Source: Tupaia tana
Lineage: Eukaryota > Chordata > Mammalia > Scandentia > Tupaiidae
DNA: 64,000 nucleotides
Reading direction: 5' to 3'
Assembly: GCA_026018925.1 (NCBI GenBank)
Contig: JAKSZU010000006.1
Location: forward strand, 192,335,449 to 192,399,448
A program made the translations under genes and the position numbers. Below, piece by piece: positions 46,646 to 58,216 of the stretch; position 1 is the first letter of the stretch; each line of letters starts with the position of its first letter. The notes below the pieces were generated by a model. The model made no database searches. It worked only from the letters and a program-made list of their open reading frames with translations, and had not been told where the DNA came from.

Positions 46646-48704
46646 AGCACCAGACTAAAAATCTTTTCCATTAGAAGCTATATTTTAAACAATGTAAAAG
46701 AAAATTGTCAGTGGCTTTTAAGAATCTGTCACAGAAGAGGTTATTCTCTCACTGTGTTCCTATCATAGGCTTTTTGAGAACAAAACAAACTTTAATGACA
46801 TGCAAAAGACTAAAAATGCTTTTACAGTGAATGCCTTTATTGGAATATTAGTGAAACAGAAATAAGCTACATTTGGGCCTAACTTCTTAGCTGTTCTGTA
46901 TTAAACTTTTAATATTTTTTCTATTGTCATCATATTAATAATTACATTAATTAAGCATCCTTGATATTTATAGGACATCAATTTTTGAATTATTATCATT
47001 ATTATTATTATTATTATTGCCAGTAGTCAAAAAACAGATTATGTCCCAGTAGTCAAAAATCTTTAGCCAGTAGTCAAAAAAAAATTATGACCCAGATTCT
47101 CCAGGAATGAGTTAGTTTAATGATTTCATTTACAACACATTTAAGGAGGCAAGTATTGGGAAAATACCGTCACAATATCAAATCCAAATATTCCATACTT
47201 AGAGAAGAACCTACAAAGAGAAAAAAGCTTAGTGAAGAGAAAATTTAAAAAGTATCAAGGATCCTATTATACATTTTTCTGTATAAGGTGACCAAATATC
47301 ATATAAGCACCCAAAGTTAACTAAATTTTTCTGATGAAATAGAAACCAAGAAAAGCGATATGAGACCTAGAAGCATTATCAATGTTTTCTGGAGAAATGA
47401 GAAATGAATGAAGTTTGTATTATATGTGTAATAGAGATATAATATCTCATTTTTGTGCATAAGAAAAATAAGCCTACACCATATTCTAAAAAGAAATACT
47501 TTGAAACTAATCTCTCACCTTCTCCCAAAGTAAAGTCATTCATACCTTAACATTCACAATTAAGAGTCAAATGAATTAGAACTGATTGGCAAAAATAGGA
47601 GATTTTATTTTGTGTATGAAAATATTTCTTTAATTAAGGATCAAAATTTTATTTAGTCCATAGAAAATTCTCTTAATCATTTTCATATTAAAAACTCACC
47701 AGTTAATTTCTTTCAGAATGTCTGCAAAAGGCTCATAAATGAGTTGATACAAGGTAAATCATTAGAATAAAATTCAGGTTTGTTTTTGTTTTCCTTTTAA
47801 GACAACTACCTTTTGTTTTTATAGTAAAAGAACCCACAAAACTTAACTTTAAGTTTAAGTAACCTTTGTGGAAATGAAGAAAAAGCTTAATTCCCCAATG
47901 TTACATAAAAATTCAGTTTCACATGAAAGAAACCCAGAGATGGGTTTGAGGAATCTTTTTGTTCAAAATCAGGCCTACTCATGTATCTCATAAAGAGGAC
48001 TTATCAGCAAGATGTTCAAAAGAAAGTATTGACTTATCAACATAAAGCCTTAAATCTCCTACCAGGAAATCTGAAAATACTAAATAAGGAGTTTGTCTTT
48101 TGGTGAGATGAAGGAATAAAAACCACATAAGGAAACTGAATACTTTCATTATGGATTGCTGAAAAAGACTTCTAAGTATAGATTCTTCTTCATCTTCAAA
48201 CGAAGCATATCTACAACTATAATGTGTTATTTTATTGGAAGCCCATGAGTAAAAATAATATTACCCAAAATATTTCAGATGTAATTTTACATTTATTTTT
48301 AAAGAAAATTAAATTTCTTCCCCATAGATATTTTCTGAGCCTCATTACAATTTATTTCCAAAGTAAAAGACTGCTTAGTGAAACAAGCTATTAAATTTGT
48401 TTGCTTTCTCCCTTCTCTCTCTTTAACAACCCAAACTTTATATTTATTAGAGGCTTAGTGTTATTTCTTTATGATTTTTTCTGTTCATGAAGAAATTTTA
48501 TGGCAATTTATCTAACTTTGTTTGAGAAAGAAGTCTTTCTGGGGCTAAACCACAAGCTATAAGCAGAATAATGTAATGGCCACTTGCCTAGAGTTTGTCT
48601 TCATAGTCTAAAATCTCCACTTTCAGCAGTTTGTTCACAGAACCAATTTCTAGGTTTTTGTTAAGATATAAATGTGGTTTCTGTTAAAATATAAATTGCC
48701 CAGT
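46646..48704. other. Repeat-poor unassigned sequence
   Basis: About 2 kb with no SINE, LINE or LTR that I can recognise. It contains a short (ATT)n at 46990-47018 and a local repetition of the phrase cagtagtcaaaaa (47022, 47050 and 47078 areas). No open frame of note. Confidence 0.5.
47018..47090. repeat. Local triplication of a short phrase
   Basis: The phrase ccagtagtcaaaaa occurs three times within about 65 bp, alternating with attatg and cccag blocks. It looks like a small local tandem expansion beside the (ATT)n run. Confidence 0.85.
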
Positions 48705-48927
48705 TGTGGCAATTCCGTGATATCACTTGTAGCACAAAGCTTTGCAACGTTGGAAGCCAAGTGGGAGACTGAGGTTCAGTTCCCAAATTAACTTATACAC
48801 GTTGGGAGCATGTATGCCCATGATCCTGACTCTGGGAAGGTTTTAGGGAGTAGGGAACATCAACACATGAGACCCTGTTGGAGGTGCTTCTATCTCTCTC
48901 TCAAAATAAATAAAATAATAAAAACTT
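48705..48927 (+). mobile_element. Family B SINE
   Basis: The head is acttgtagcacaaagc and tttgcaacgttggaag, with B box gaggttcagttccc. The body has gagcatgtatgcccatg, atcctgactctgg and cctgttggaggtgc, then CTATCTCTCTCTC and an AATAAATAAAAT tail. Confidence 0.82.
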
Positions 48928-50768
48928 AAAAAAAGATAAATGTGCTACGTCACTATTAGTTTTTCTGAACTATTTTATTTATTAAGTTGTTGTTTTTTTT
49001 TTTTATGGAAGACCTATGAAGGTGATGACTTGGAGAAAAACTAATACCAAATGCATTCAAGTATACATAATAAAGTAATTTTGTGTATCTGTCCTGTTAT
49101 TTTACAGTAGGAATAAAGAAGTTTTACTAAGATTGGAAGGTTCATGGAATTTATGAAATTCATTTATTGAAATTCCTAAGGGTCACCTCAAAGAATTAGG
49201 CAATTATCATTCAGAGAGCTGAAACAGGTATATTCAGATGCCCAAGTGACTATGAATTGTGGAGTTAATCTGGTGCTATAGCTCAAGAATAAATTTAGAC
49301 CACCAAAAAAGTCTGTACCAAAGCTAAGTCTATTAGTATGTAAGTCAGGAAAATGGTCATGACAGTAAAACTTTGGAGACTCATTCTGAGTAAAGACTAA
49401 GACAGTCAGGAAAAGCATCTTATGTTCATTTTTGATTGGTTAAAAAGAGGACTAAAAATCTCTTGAGATATATGTCATTATCATAGTGTAGTGTCATTTG
49501 TTCTAGCTCCAAGTACAGATTCAGCTCTCAACAAAGTCTAAAAAACAATTTGGATTTTTTACATTTTTATGAATATAAAAAGCACAAATATCCCAAATCT
49601 AAAATGGCAAGAGCAGAATATTTCAAATCAGATGTGGAATGTAATTTATCTACTTATCTTATTAGCTGGCATATGGAGTCTGTTACACAATTAATTTTTA
49701 ATGTCAACAAGATAGGTAGACTTTATGGTAATAAATGAAGGTATGATAGGTTCTACATTTTTATCTAATAAAAAATTCCTAACAGATAACAATGTTTGAG
49801 GTGTTAACCTAATTTTAGCAATGAAGAGACCAAGTTTCAAAGCTTTTTGACATTCTCATCTCCATTCCCCTAAAAACTTCTTTCCTAGGTCCCTGCAAAT
49901 TGAGAGAATATAGAACAATAAACTCATCATTTTTCTTCTGTTGCATACTTATAAAGTAATTATTCTTCTCTCATGTTTTCTGTTAGACTTTAGGAGTGTT
50001 TCTCTTCACTTGGTGAGAGACACTTGAGGTATAGACATATCATTTAAAAAACTTGCTTATTTTATCATCAAAAATGGCTTCAATTGTTGTTTTGCTTTCT
50101 TTAGTCAGCTACCTGCTCCAATCTGAACATTTCACTACTGTTTTCACTGCCACTTTCTGACAATTTGCAGGTCTATGAACACTTTTCCTCACCTAAGGAT
50201 TGCATAACTGCAATTGCTAATCAATTCAGAAAGAATTTTTAGTAGCTTTTGGTAACACTTTCTTCCTAACTTTTACCTTAACTTAATGTGATGCACTTTT
50301 AAATTATTATAGGATATTTTTTCCCCCTGTGGGCTTAAATTGCTTACTCTAACATTTTAGCTCAGCAAAGACTGCTCATTTCAAAAGTTTGACACATTGG
50401 TTAAGAGAATTGTGAAAAACTAGAAATCATTCCTTATTTCCATTTACATAGAAACTTGAATCTTTGAGTAAACATATTTTGTTATTGCTTTTACCAAGCA
50501 TCTCAAGCTTCAAGAGGTATGTAGTCAAAGTCTAAACTTTTTTTTTTTTAACTTTATCATATCTCTTCCCTGCAAGGCCTCTTCTCTGTTTCAAAACTAG
50601 CCTATTGTAAAAATCCTGCAGAAATCTTTTTAGTTAACATTTCCTTAGCAAAAAAATGCCATTTGGTTCTTCTATACCGAAATTTAACAGAAGGTATGGA
50701 TCTCACAGTGCAACATTTTCAACCAATTATCATATTGAGAAAAAAATGTAAATTTGCAATTCCAAAAC
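48928..50768. other. Repeat-poor unassigned sequence
   Basis: About 1.8 kb without a recognisable repeat or gene. Small open frames at 49188-49418 and 49550-49738 have no known motif. Confidence 0.5.
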
Positions 50769-50784
50769 TCAACACAATATTTTT

Positions 50785-51040
50785 GTTTGTTTGTTCTTTA
50801 GGCTTTTGTCATGGAGTGTGTGCACTCACAGTAAAGGAGAGAGACAGAGAGATTCACAAAGAGGAAAAGTGAGAAATCACCCCACCCCACCCCCCAGGGA
50901 GGATGGTCATGCTACAATTTCTTCTCTTCCCTTCTCCTCTGGGGATTTTGGGCAGTATACACATGTGTCCGATGCAATTTTCAAGCGGCCAATTCTGTGG
51001 GAGTCCAGTACCTTAACCACTATTCCACCTGTTGGCCCCA
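50785..51040 (-). mobile_element. Family A-like SINE, minus strand
   Basis: The reversed tail (gtttgtttgttcttt), a gagagagacagagag tract, a C-rich block at 50880-50897 and a shortened head ending acctgttggcccca. A perfect 16-bp duplication, tcaacacaatattttt, lies at 50769-50784 and 51041-51056. Confidence 0.95.
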
Positions 51041-51056
51041 TCAACACAATATTTTT

Positions 51057-51749
51057 AATAAAACAAGTGAGAAAATTGTGCTACACCCTGAATAGAATTA
51101 TTAGAATCTCAGAATCAGTTCAATACAATTTGAAAAAGTGTCAATAAAGAGGATATGCATAAAGTATATCATGTACAAAGTACCTTTAATTGCAAACTCA
51201 GCTATTCGTTGAGCAGTCAGGACATAATATTTTAAGCTATTTTATATTTTAATATGATGATGCAGTATTTATACTCATTTATGTATTAGGTACACTTTAT
51301 AAGATTGATTGTGTATTCTCATGAAGTGCATTATAATTTTCCCACTTAGACTGGCTTTACCCGTATAATCCTAAAAACAAAGCACAATCAAAGCAATGGC
51401 ATGAAAAGTGGTCTAGTCAAAGAAAAAAACAGACTAGCAAAGGTCATGGCAACAGTCTTTAGTGATGTTCATAGCATTTTGCTTATCGACTTTCTGGATG
51501 GCCAAAGAATGATAACATCTGCTTATTATGACAGTGTTTTCAGAAAGTCTGCCAAAGTTTTAGCAAAGAAATAACCAGGAATGCTTCGCACAGAGTCCTT
51601 CTCCAACATGACAATGCCCATACTCATTCCTCTCATCAAACAAGGGTAATTTTGTAAGAGTTTTGATGGAAAATCATTAGGTTTCCATCTTATAGTCCTG
51701 ACGTGGACCTTTCTGACTTCTTTTAGTTTTCTAGTCTTAAAAAATCTGG
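51057..51749. other. Unassigned intergenic sequence
   Basis: A 108-residue minus-strand frame (51526-51852) covers 51526-51749 and then family B SINE sequence. A stretch reading catggcaacagtctttag and tgacaatgcccatact could be a decayed mobile element coding region, but I cannot name it. Confidence 0.35.
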
Positions 51750-51920
51750 GGCCAGATGTTGGCATTGCAGTAATATAGCTGGACCCACATGACACTATCT
51801 TCAGTTTGTATCCTGAAACCTCCCCATGGATTCCTGGTATGTGCATGCCCATGATCCTTATTAAGACTAGGGGTAGTCACAGTGTGAAGACCCAGTTGGA
51901 GATCTCTCTCTTAGAATAAA
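51750..51920 (+). mobile_element. Family B SINE
   Basis: The head is tggggccagatgttggc with gcagtaatatagctgg and acccacatgac. The body has gtatgtgcatgcccatg, atccttattaagac and a shortened TCTCTCTC tract, with an AATAAATAAAT tail leading into (GATA)n. Confidence 0.78.
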
Positions 51921-51929
51921 TAAATAGAT

Positions 51930-51976
<47 letters not shown>
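51930..51976. repeat. (GATA)n microsatellite
   Basis: About 11 GATA units that grew from the tail of the family B SINE. Confidence 0.97.
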
Positions 51977-53089
51977 TTGGATAAACTAAAAAATCTTTGA
52001 CAGATGACCATTTTTATTCAATTAATAATGTTAAAAAAATTAATACTTTATTGAAGACAACCAGTTACTTATTGGTCTTTGAATGAATAGTTACCCAGTG
52101 CCCGCCTAGAGTCTGGCACACAGACTATTCAATAAGTGCTAAATATTCAATGAATTACTTATCCTGAATTAGTTGTCTGAAGGACAAAACTAATGAGAAA
52201 CATATCTTGAACTTAAGATCCAGGAATAAAACCCTACTATCAGCATTCTTAACATATTTAGTCTGTTTGGTTGTGACTTTAAAATCACTCATCCTCTTTT
52301 ATTCAAAGCATCATATCAATTCATACTAATGATTAGGATGCCTTTGAATTCAGAAGATATCTACTCCAAAGTAAAATTGATTTCTTTTAATTCTGTCTGC
52401 AAAATTCACTGAGAAAGAATTTCCTTATTAGTTTCTTTACAGGGAGGACAAATGCTTCATTAATTTTAAACATATCAATCTAAGAATGCTATACACATCA
52501 AGTAGAATAATGACTGACATTATAAGAAACACAATATGCTGCATACCAAAATGAAATTGCCCATTATTCACTCAGAACAAATACACACCTTTATTTGTAC
52601 TTTGTAAGCTTCATGAGGAGAAATTCAATTAGATATTTAAGCCATAATGGGGGCTGGGGGATATCATGTGATGGACAGACTGTCATTCTATCATTAACAA
52701 TAATGTTCTGATGTGTACTATATGCGTACAGATCTCTCACGTAAAAATCTTCTTCTCTATTTAGACATCATTGAACGCACATGTGTCTTTCTTTTTATGC
52801 AACTTCTAGTTTGAAGCAGCATCGACTGTAATAGAAAAAATTAGTTCATTTCCATACATTGCTTTTTACTCAATTGTTTTAAAGATGCCCATATTAAATC
52901 AATAAGATTAATATTTTGAACTGTCTTGCTAAATGAATTTAAAATTTGGATAACTTTTGAGTGTGGAGAAGAGGCCATTTTAAGGGTTTTGAAGTGCAAA
53001 TGATGTTCTATTTCTTAGCCTATGTGGATCATCACAAACCTCTCCTACACAAATGCTAAGTCATTCTTGAATGAGGGTATTTCTTTTCT
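51977..53089. other. Mostly unassigned; short MIR-like 3' piece
   Basis: agtctggcacacagac and caataagtgctaaat at 52110-52146 resemble the 3' end of MIR or L2. Otherwise no gene or repeat is recognised. Confidence 0.45.
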
Positions 53090-53345
53090 CAAAAGCTTCC
53101 CATGACTTACCTACCTCACTCAAAATGAAAATAAATCTCTTACCATAATCTAAAATTCTCAAAATCTGAACCCTTTTACCTCCCTCTATCCATCAACCAC
53201 ACAAGGTCCCTAAGAAAGCTCCTGAATCACATGTCTCTAGCCTTGAAAGCTCGGCTCCCAGTTGTCATCATGACTCCCCCATTCATTTAGGTTTTCCGGG
53301 TTAATGTCTGCATCTCAGAGATGCTTCCCATCAAGTAAGGAGTAT
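53090..53345 (+). mobile_element. LINE L2 fragment
   Basis: cttcccatgacttacc, aaataaatctcttacc, ccttttacctccctc and cacacaaggtccc follow the order of the L2 region upstream of its 3' end. Diverged; strand from block order. Confidence 0.55.
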
Positions 53346-53530
53346 CTTTTTTGTTTGTCTATTTTTGTTCTTGCTTAAGGCCATTCATTATGACACAAAA
53401 TTATACAACAATCATGTGCTGATACTATATTGGGTACAAAAACACAAAGATTATTGACACAGAACTGCTGCCTCTTCAGAGACACAAAGCAGAATAACAC
53501 TTAGTGCCTGATTCTAAAGAATTTACAGTT

Positions 53531-53804
53531 TGGGACCAGCAGTTAGCATGATGGCTATGTTGCTGAACTCCCATGTAGCCGACCGTGGTTCAAGTCCTGG
53601 ACCTGGTGGCTTAAACTCAACACCAGGCGCGTGTACATGTGCGCCCAAGATCCCGAGAGGAGAATGGAGGGGAAGGGATTGAGGCGTGTCCATCCACCCT
53701 GGGGGGTGATTTCTTGCTTTCTATCTCTCTGTTTCTCTCTATCTTTCTGGCGAGTGCACACGCCCTATAGCAAAAACCTCTCAAAAAAAAAAAAAAAAAA
53801 GAAA
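53531..53804 (+). mobile_element. Family A SINE (subfamily beta)
   Basis: The copy has gggaccagcagttagc, B box tggttcaagtcctgg and GGCTTAAACTCAACACC, with an A-rich tail. A perfect 15-bp duplication, aaagaatttacagtt, lies at 53516-53530 and 53805-53819. Confidence 0.96.
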
Positions 53805-53989
53805 AAAGAATTTACAGTTCAATAGTAAAGACATGCATATAAAAATAATTTCACATGTATCATAGATGGGGCAATTGTGACATGCATACTTAAGTGTTAT
53901 CGCACTATCTACATTGTTTTCTTAGACATCAGTTGCATATGTGGCAACTGACTTGACCAAAAATATGCATTGTTCCTGAACATACCTGG

Positions 53990-54033
53990 CACCTTAGTCT
54001 GGCACCTTAGTCACTATGCCACCTGTTGTCCCC
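53990..54033 (-). mobile_element. SINE head fragment
   Basis: ggcaccttagtctggc and caccttagtcactatgcc followed by acctgttgtcccc. It is the reversed head of a family A or C SINE, with a short duplication of ggcaccttagt. Confidence 0.6.
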
Positions 54034-54059
54034 TAAGAGTCTCTTTTAAGATGAGAATT

Positions 54060-54940
54060 TAAACCTTTACATTTATGGTAATTATAAATATATTTTTAAT
54101 TATTTATCTTAATTTGCCTTTTCTAATTTTTACACATCTTTTCCTTTCTTGAATTTTTAAAATTTATTCTCTAATAGTTTAAAGGTTTACATATAGTTCC
54201 TATTCTTTCATATTTGCTAACTTTATAATATACTTCTCATAGTTTGCAAATGATTCCAAATATTAATCATTATCTCTGCTTTCTACCCAAAAAAGACAAG
54301 GACCTTGACATAACTAACTTTTCCTTTTACTCCTTCATATCCCAATCCTTGTTATTATAATCTAGAATTTTCTATTCTAAGTTTATATTATTACTGTTTT
54401 TACTTGCAATTTTAGAAAGATCAGGTTTGACATTTATTTTATTCATTCATTTGCACACTGTTGTTTCATGCATTTCATCCAAATCATCTACCAGTCTTCT
54501 GGTGATCTTCTATGCAAATAAATTCTATTAGTATTTGTGTATCTTTATTTTACTGTCACTCCCAAATGATGATTTAATTGGGAATAGAGTTCTACGCTGA
54601 GAGTCATTTTCCTTCAGCTCTTTGTCTTTATGTACATATTTGTATGAATGAGAAGATGTCTGTCAACTTAATCTTCCTTTCTTTATAAGTAATCTTCACA
54701 TTCTCTAAATTCTTTTATGATTTTCTAATTGTCATTGACCTCTCAGTGTGTACTCTTATTTTTCCTATTCAGCTTTCAGTGAACATTTTCAGTCTGAAGT
54801 TAGATTATTTTTTGTTTGTGGATATAAGAAGTTATTTCTTTGGTTCTTTCTTATTCCCCATTCTAAAAACCTCTTTTTAAACAAATGCATATTAAACACT
54901 TATTAACATTTATAAATCTTATTGCTGTTTTTTTTCTTTT
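54060..54940 (-). mobile_element. Old LINE-1, ORF1 and 5' region
   Basis: The plus strand shows the reversed pattern of old LINE-1 ORF1: atttattttattcattc, ggaatagagttctac and tcattttccttcagctc, with no open frame. The call rests on a few blocks and general composition. Confidence 0.5.
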
Positions 54941-54947
54941 TATTTTT

Positions 54948-55099
54948 TTGCCTGAGGGTGTATTTGCTTGTGAGAGCCAGAGAGCGAGTCACAGAGAGAA
55001 GCAAAACAAGAAAGCATGGGGTATGGTTATACTGCAATCTCTTCTCCATTTCTCCCTCCTTTGGGGAATTTGGGCATATACACACAAACATCCAGCATG
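54948..55099 (-). mobile_element. Old SINE, body part of a nested pair
   Basis: The reversed body of an old family A-like SINE (tttgcctgagggtg, gagagccagagagcg, gcatggggtatgg) runs to the duplication catccagcatg. The head lies at 55413-55509 beyond a younger SINE. Confidence 0.82.
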
Positions 55100-55411
55100 T
55101 TTCTTTTTTCTTTTATTTTTAATTTAAATTTATTTATTTACATTCATTCACTATACTTTTTGAAGAGGTTTTTGCTATAGGGCGTGTGCGCCCACCAGCA
55201 AGACAGAGAGAGACAGAAAGCAAGAAAGCAAGAAATCACCCCCCGGGGGTATGGTCACGCTGAAATCCCTTCTCCTCCATTCTCCTCTTACGATCTTGGG
55301 CACACATGCACATGCGCCCAGGGTGAGTTTAAGCCACCGGGTCCAGAAATCGAACTGTGGTCGACTACATGGGAGTCCAGCGACGTAGCCATTAGGCCAG
55401 CTGCTGGTCCC
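55100..55411 (-). mobile_element. Family A SINE (subfamily beta) nested in an old SINE
   Basis: A T-rich tail about 60 bp long (55100-55160) precedes agaggtttttgctatag, the body, and the reversed head ending agctgctggtccc. The duplication atccagcatg at 55090-55099 and 55413-55422 shows that it landed inside the older SINE. Confidence 0.92.
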
Positions 55412-55412
55412 A

Positions 55413-55509
55413 ATCCAGCATGGATCTTAAACCACAGGGTCCAGGACTTGAACCACACAGTCAGCTACAGAATCCAACCACTTTAACCACCAACTCCTGG
55501 GCTGGCCCC
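55413..55509 (-). mobile_element. Old SINE, head part of a nested pair
   Basis: Reversed head: cttaaaccacagggtcc, aggacttgaaccac, ccactttaaccacc and tgggctggcccc. It completes the copy begun at 54948. Confidence 0.82.
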
Positions 55510-56551
55510 TTATTGTTTCTTCTTTTTCACATTTTGCATTTCTTTATCTCTGTGTGGCTTACTTTGTTCTATCAATAAATATGTTATCTTTAACTGAGGA
55601 TAGTATACTATTCATCTCATATCTGTCTCCCCTCTCTCCTGGCAACCAGAGTATTATTTTTTACTTCTAAGACCAATATAATTTGTCCTTTAACATATCT
55701 GTCTGTCTGCTTTGTACCTGTCCATTATTGTTTCAGGGACATTTTATCCCTTTGAAAACTATAAACATATTTATTTTAATGCCTTTTCCACATGATTTTA
55801 CTATTTCTGCATGTTTCAATGATCATGTTTTATTTCTCTCTAGACTTTTCATTACAGTATTTTATGCTTTTAGTGTATTTTTCATTTTTGTCACAAAGCT
55901 CATATTTGGGACTTTATCATGTAAGTCTTTTCTGCTGTGTGGTCACTACTGGCCTGGGGCCACTTCTCCAGGTAGAACTGATAATGATCCATTGGGTGGT
56001 AATCCCGTACCACAGTGGCCAAGATCCCAGTTCTGAATGGCTGTCTCTCTCCCTTCCCCAACTCCTGGAAGGTCTGCCACCTCCATTTCTATCCCTGTTT
56101 CTGATCATGTTTGAGTTTTTTCTCTCAATTCTTGAATCAAACCTTTCTTCATATGGTCCATATGACCACTTTTTATTTGAAATGATAGGCTTTCTCTCTT
56201 TTTATTCAAAGGTGAGATATTTCTCGTTTTTGAGCACTTCTGTGTATTTTTAACTAATAAACACTTGTGTATGTTTGTACAGAAATGTTTGCTTTGTGTG
56301 CATTCAGTACAGAGAAAGGGAGGATTAAGATTGTTTTCACTCTATTATTTCAGTCTAAAATTATATTTATTGATTTCTAAAACAGATTTAATTTTTAAAG
56401 GCCACCCCATTTCCTCGTACTCCTTAACAGCCTCATTATTCATTCTCTTCTATCACCATCTATATCATGCTATTAATAACTTATTTGTTGTTTATAGTAC
56501 ATATTTCCCCACTAAAAAAGTCAATAATGTCTGAAGTAAAAACTTTGTTTA
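55510..56551. other. Possible very old LINE-1, mostly unassigned
   Basis: A T-rich plus strand with ggactttatcatgtaag and a GC-richer block at 55940-56100 might be the reversed 5' region of an old LINE-1, continuing from 54060. Frames of 117 and 153 residues (55683-56036, 55792-56253) have no recognised motif and overlap in different phases. Confidence 0.3.
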
Positions 56552-56810
56552 CTGGGGTCAGTAGATGGCATAATGGTTATTATCACTGGACTCCCACATA
56601 GATGACCACAGTTTGAGTCCTGGACTTGACAGCTTAAAATTCACGCCTGGAAAATGTGTGTGTGTGCCCAAAATCCCAAGAGGAGAATGGAGGATAAGGG
56701 ATTGCCCCTGGGGAGGGAGGGTGATTTCTCACTTTTTGTCTCTCTTATCTCCCTCTCTTGTGCACATGTAAGCACATGCTCCCTATAGCAAAAACCTCTC
56801 TAGAAAACAA
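56552..56810 (+). mobile_element. Family A-like SINE, older
   Basis: ggggtcagtagatggc, cacagtttgagtcctgg, ttcacgcctgg, gataagggattgcccc, with part of the body lost after gattgc. It ends with aaaacctctctagaaaac. Confidence 0.87.
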
Positions 56811-57240
56811 AAACTTTTGCTGCTTTATCCATACTTTGTGAAAGAGTATCTAAACATAATCAGCATTCAAAACTATTTGTCAAATGAGTAAATAAATTAA
56901 TTTAATTAACAATTATTGATTACAAAAGATGATGGAAATGTCATTCATGCTGGAAATATAAAAGTATAAATCCAGAAGTTGGGCAGAGGAGGGTGAGAAC
57001 AGTAAAGAAAATGGTAGATGAACTTATACATTTATCACATAAAGTAAAGATCAAGGATACTGTCTATGGCTGAGGGAAAATAGAATAAATGCACAGTATA
57101 GCTCCTCATGTTGTCAAATTAATCAATAGGAAAACAATGTTTATGTAGTTGTATAGTTGTATTAGGAAGATAGGAATATATCCTGAGTTAAGTTCTCCTC
57201 TATTACAATAAGAAACTAATGTATAAAAATCACAAATAGA
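56811..57240. other. Unassigned AT-rich sequence
   Basis: No gene or recognisable repeat. Confidence 0.5.
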
Positions 57241-57254
57241 AGTAGGAGTATATT

Positions 57255-57546
57255 TTTTTTTTATTTTTAATTTTTTGGAGAGGTTTTTTTTTTCGGAGAG
57301 GTTTTTGCTATAGGGCGCATGCGCTCGCCAGACAGACAGAGAGAGACAGAGAGATAGAAAGTGAGAAATCACCCCCCAGGGGGGATGGCCATGCCGCAAT
57401 CCCTTCTCCTCCATTCTCCTCTCGGGATCTTGGGCACACACGCTCACATGCCCGGCATGAGTTTTAAGCCACCGGGTCCGGGACGTGAACCGCAGTCGAC
57501 TCTGTGGGAGTCCAGTGACATAGCTATTACGCTAACTGCTTGTCCC
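57255..57546 (-). mobile_element. Family A SINE (subfamily alpha) with duplicated tail motif
   Basis: The reversed copy has two ggagaggttttt motifs (near 57277 and 57294) where others have one. The head ends ctaactgcttgtccc. A perfect 14-bp duplication, agtaggagtatatt, lies at 57241-57254 and 57547-57560. Confidence 0.95.
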
Positions 57547-57560
57547 AGTAGGAGTATATT

Positions 57561-57958
57561 ATTAATAGAAATGGAGAAAACCATCAGGAGGAATAACTCA
57601 AATAGACTAATAGCTGTGCTTCAGGTGAATGAAACCAGTTATTGGAAGAAGTGAAAATGTAGACTAAAGTTCCTTGTAAGCTATCTGAAATATTTCATTC
57701 AGTTTTTATTCTGAACATATTTTATTTTAATAAAAGTAAAACAGTAATATTAAATACAAAGAAGATGCAACAGGAGATAAAGCAGAAGAAAAAATGAAAA
57801 AATAAGAGAAAGAAAGATACTAGTTTGGAGCATCTGATTTTGTGGGGGTGTTTTATTGTTCTGTTTTTAATGTTTCATATTTCTTTAAAACCTGAAAATT
57901 CACATTTGTATATGCAGAGTTAAGTAGCCTACTAATGACAAAGAAAACATTATCTGAG
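57561..57958. other. Unassigned AT-rich sequence
   Basis: No gene or recognisable repeat. Confidence 0.5.
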
Positions 57959-57959
57959 C

Positions 57960-58216
57960 AGTTTTTCTTTTTTAATTTTGTCAGAGAGCACATGTGCTTG
58001 CTGCAGAAAAACGGAAAGAAAGAAGGAAAGTGAGAAAGCAACCCCCCATGCAGGATGGTCATGCTTCAGTCCCTTCTCTTCCATTCTCCTTTCAGGATTT
58101 TGGGCACACTCATGTACATGCCTTGTACATTTCTCAAGCCTCAAATCTAGAACTTGAACTGCCTAAGTCAACCATGTGGGATTCAGCCACATCAACCACC
58201 ATGCCACAGGCCAGCT
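57960..58216 (-). mobile_element. Family A-like SINE, minus strand, old
   Basis: Reversed layout: attttgtcagagagcac, gtgagaaagcaacccc, ggatggtcatgcttcag, atctagaacttgaactg, then aaccaccatgccacagg and ccagctc. Confidence 0.85.

Noticed and set aside
53555-53825. Arginine- and serine-rich frames recurring through the window
   Set aside because: They are translations of the SINE GC-rich body and pyrimidine tract.
55683-56253. Two overlapping frames of 117 and 153 residues as a membrane protein gene
   Set aside because: Hydrophobic content comes from a T-rich strand, the frames overlap in different phases, and the region is probably decayed LINE-1.
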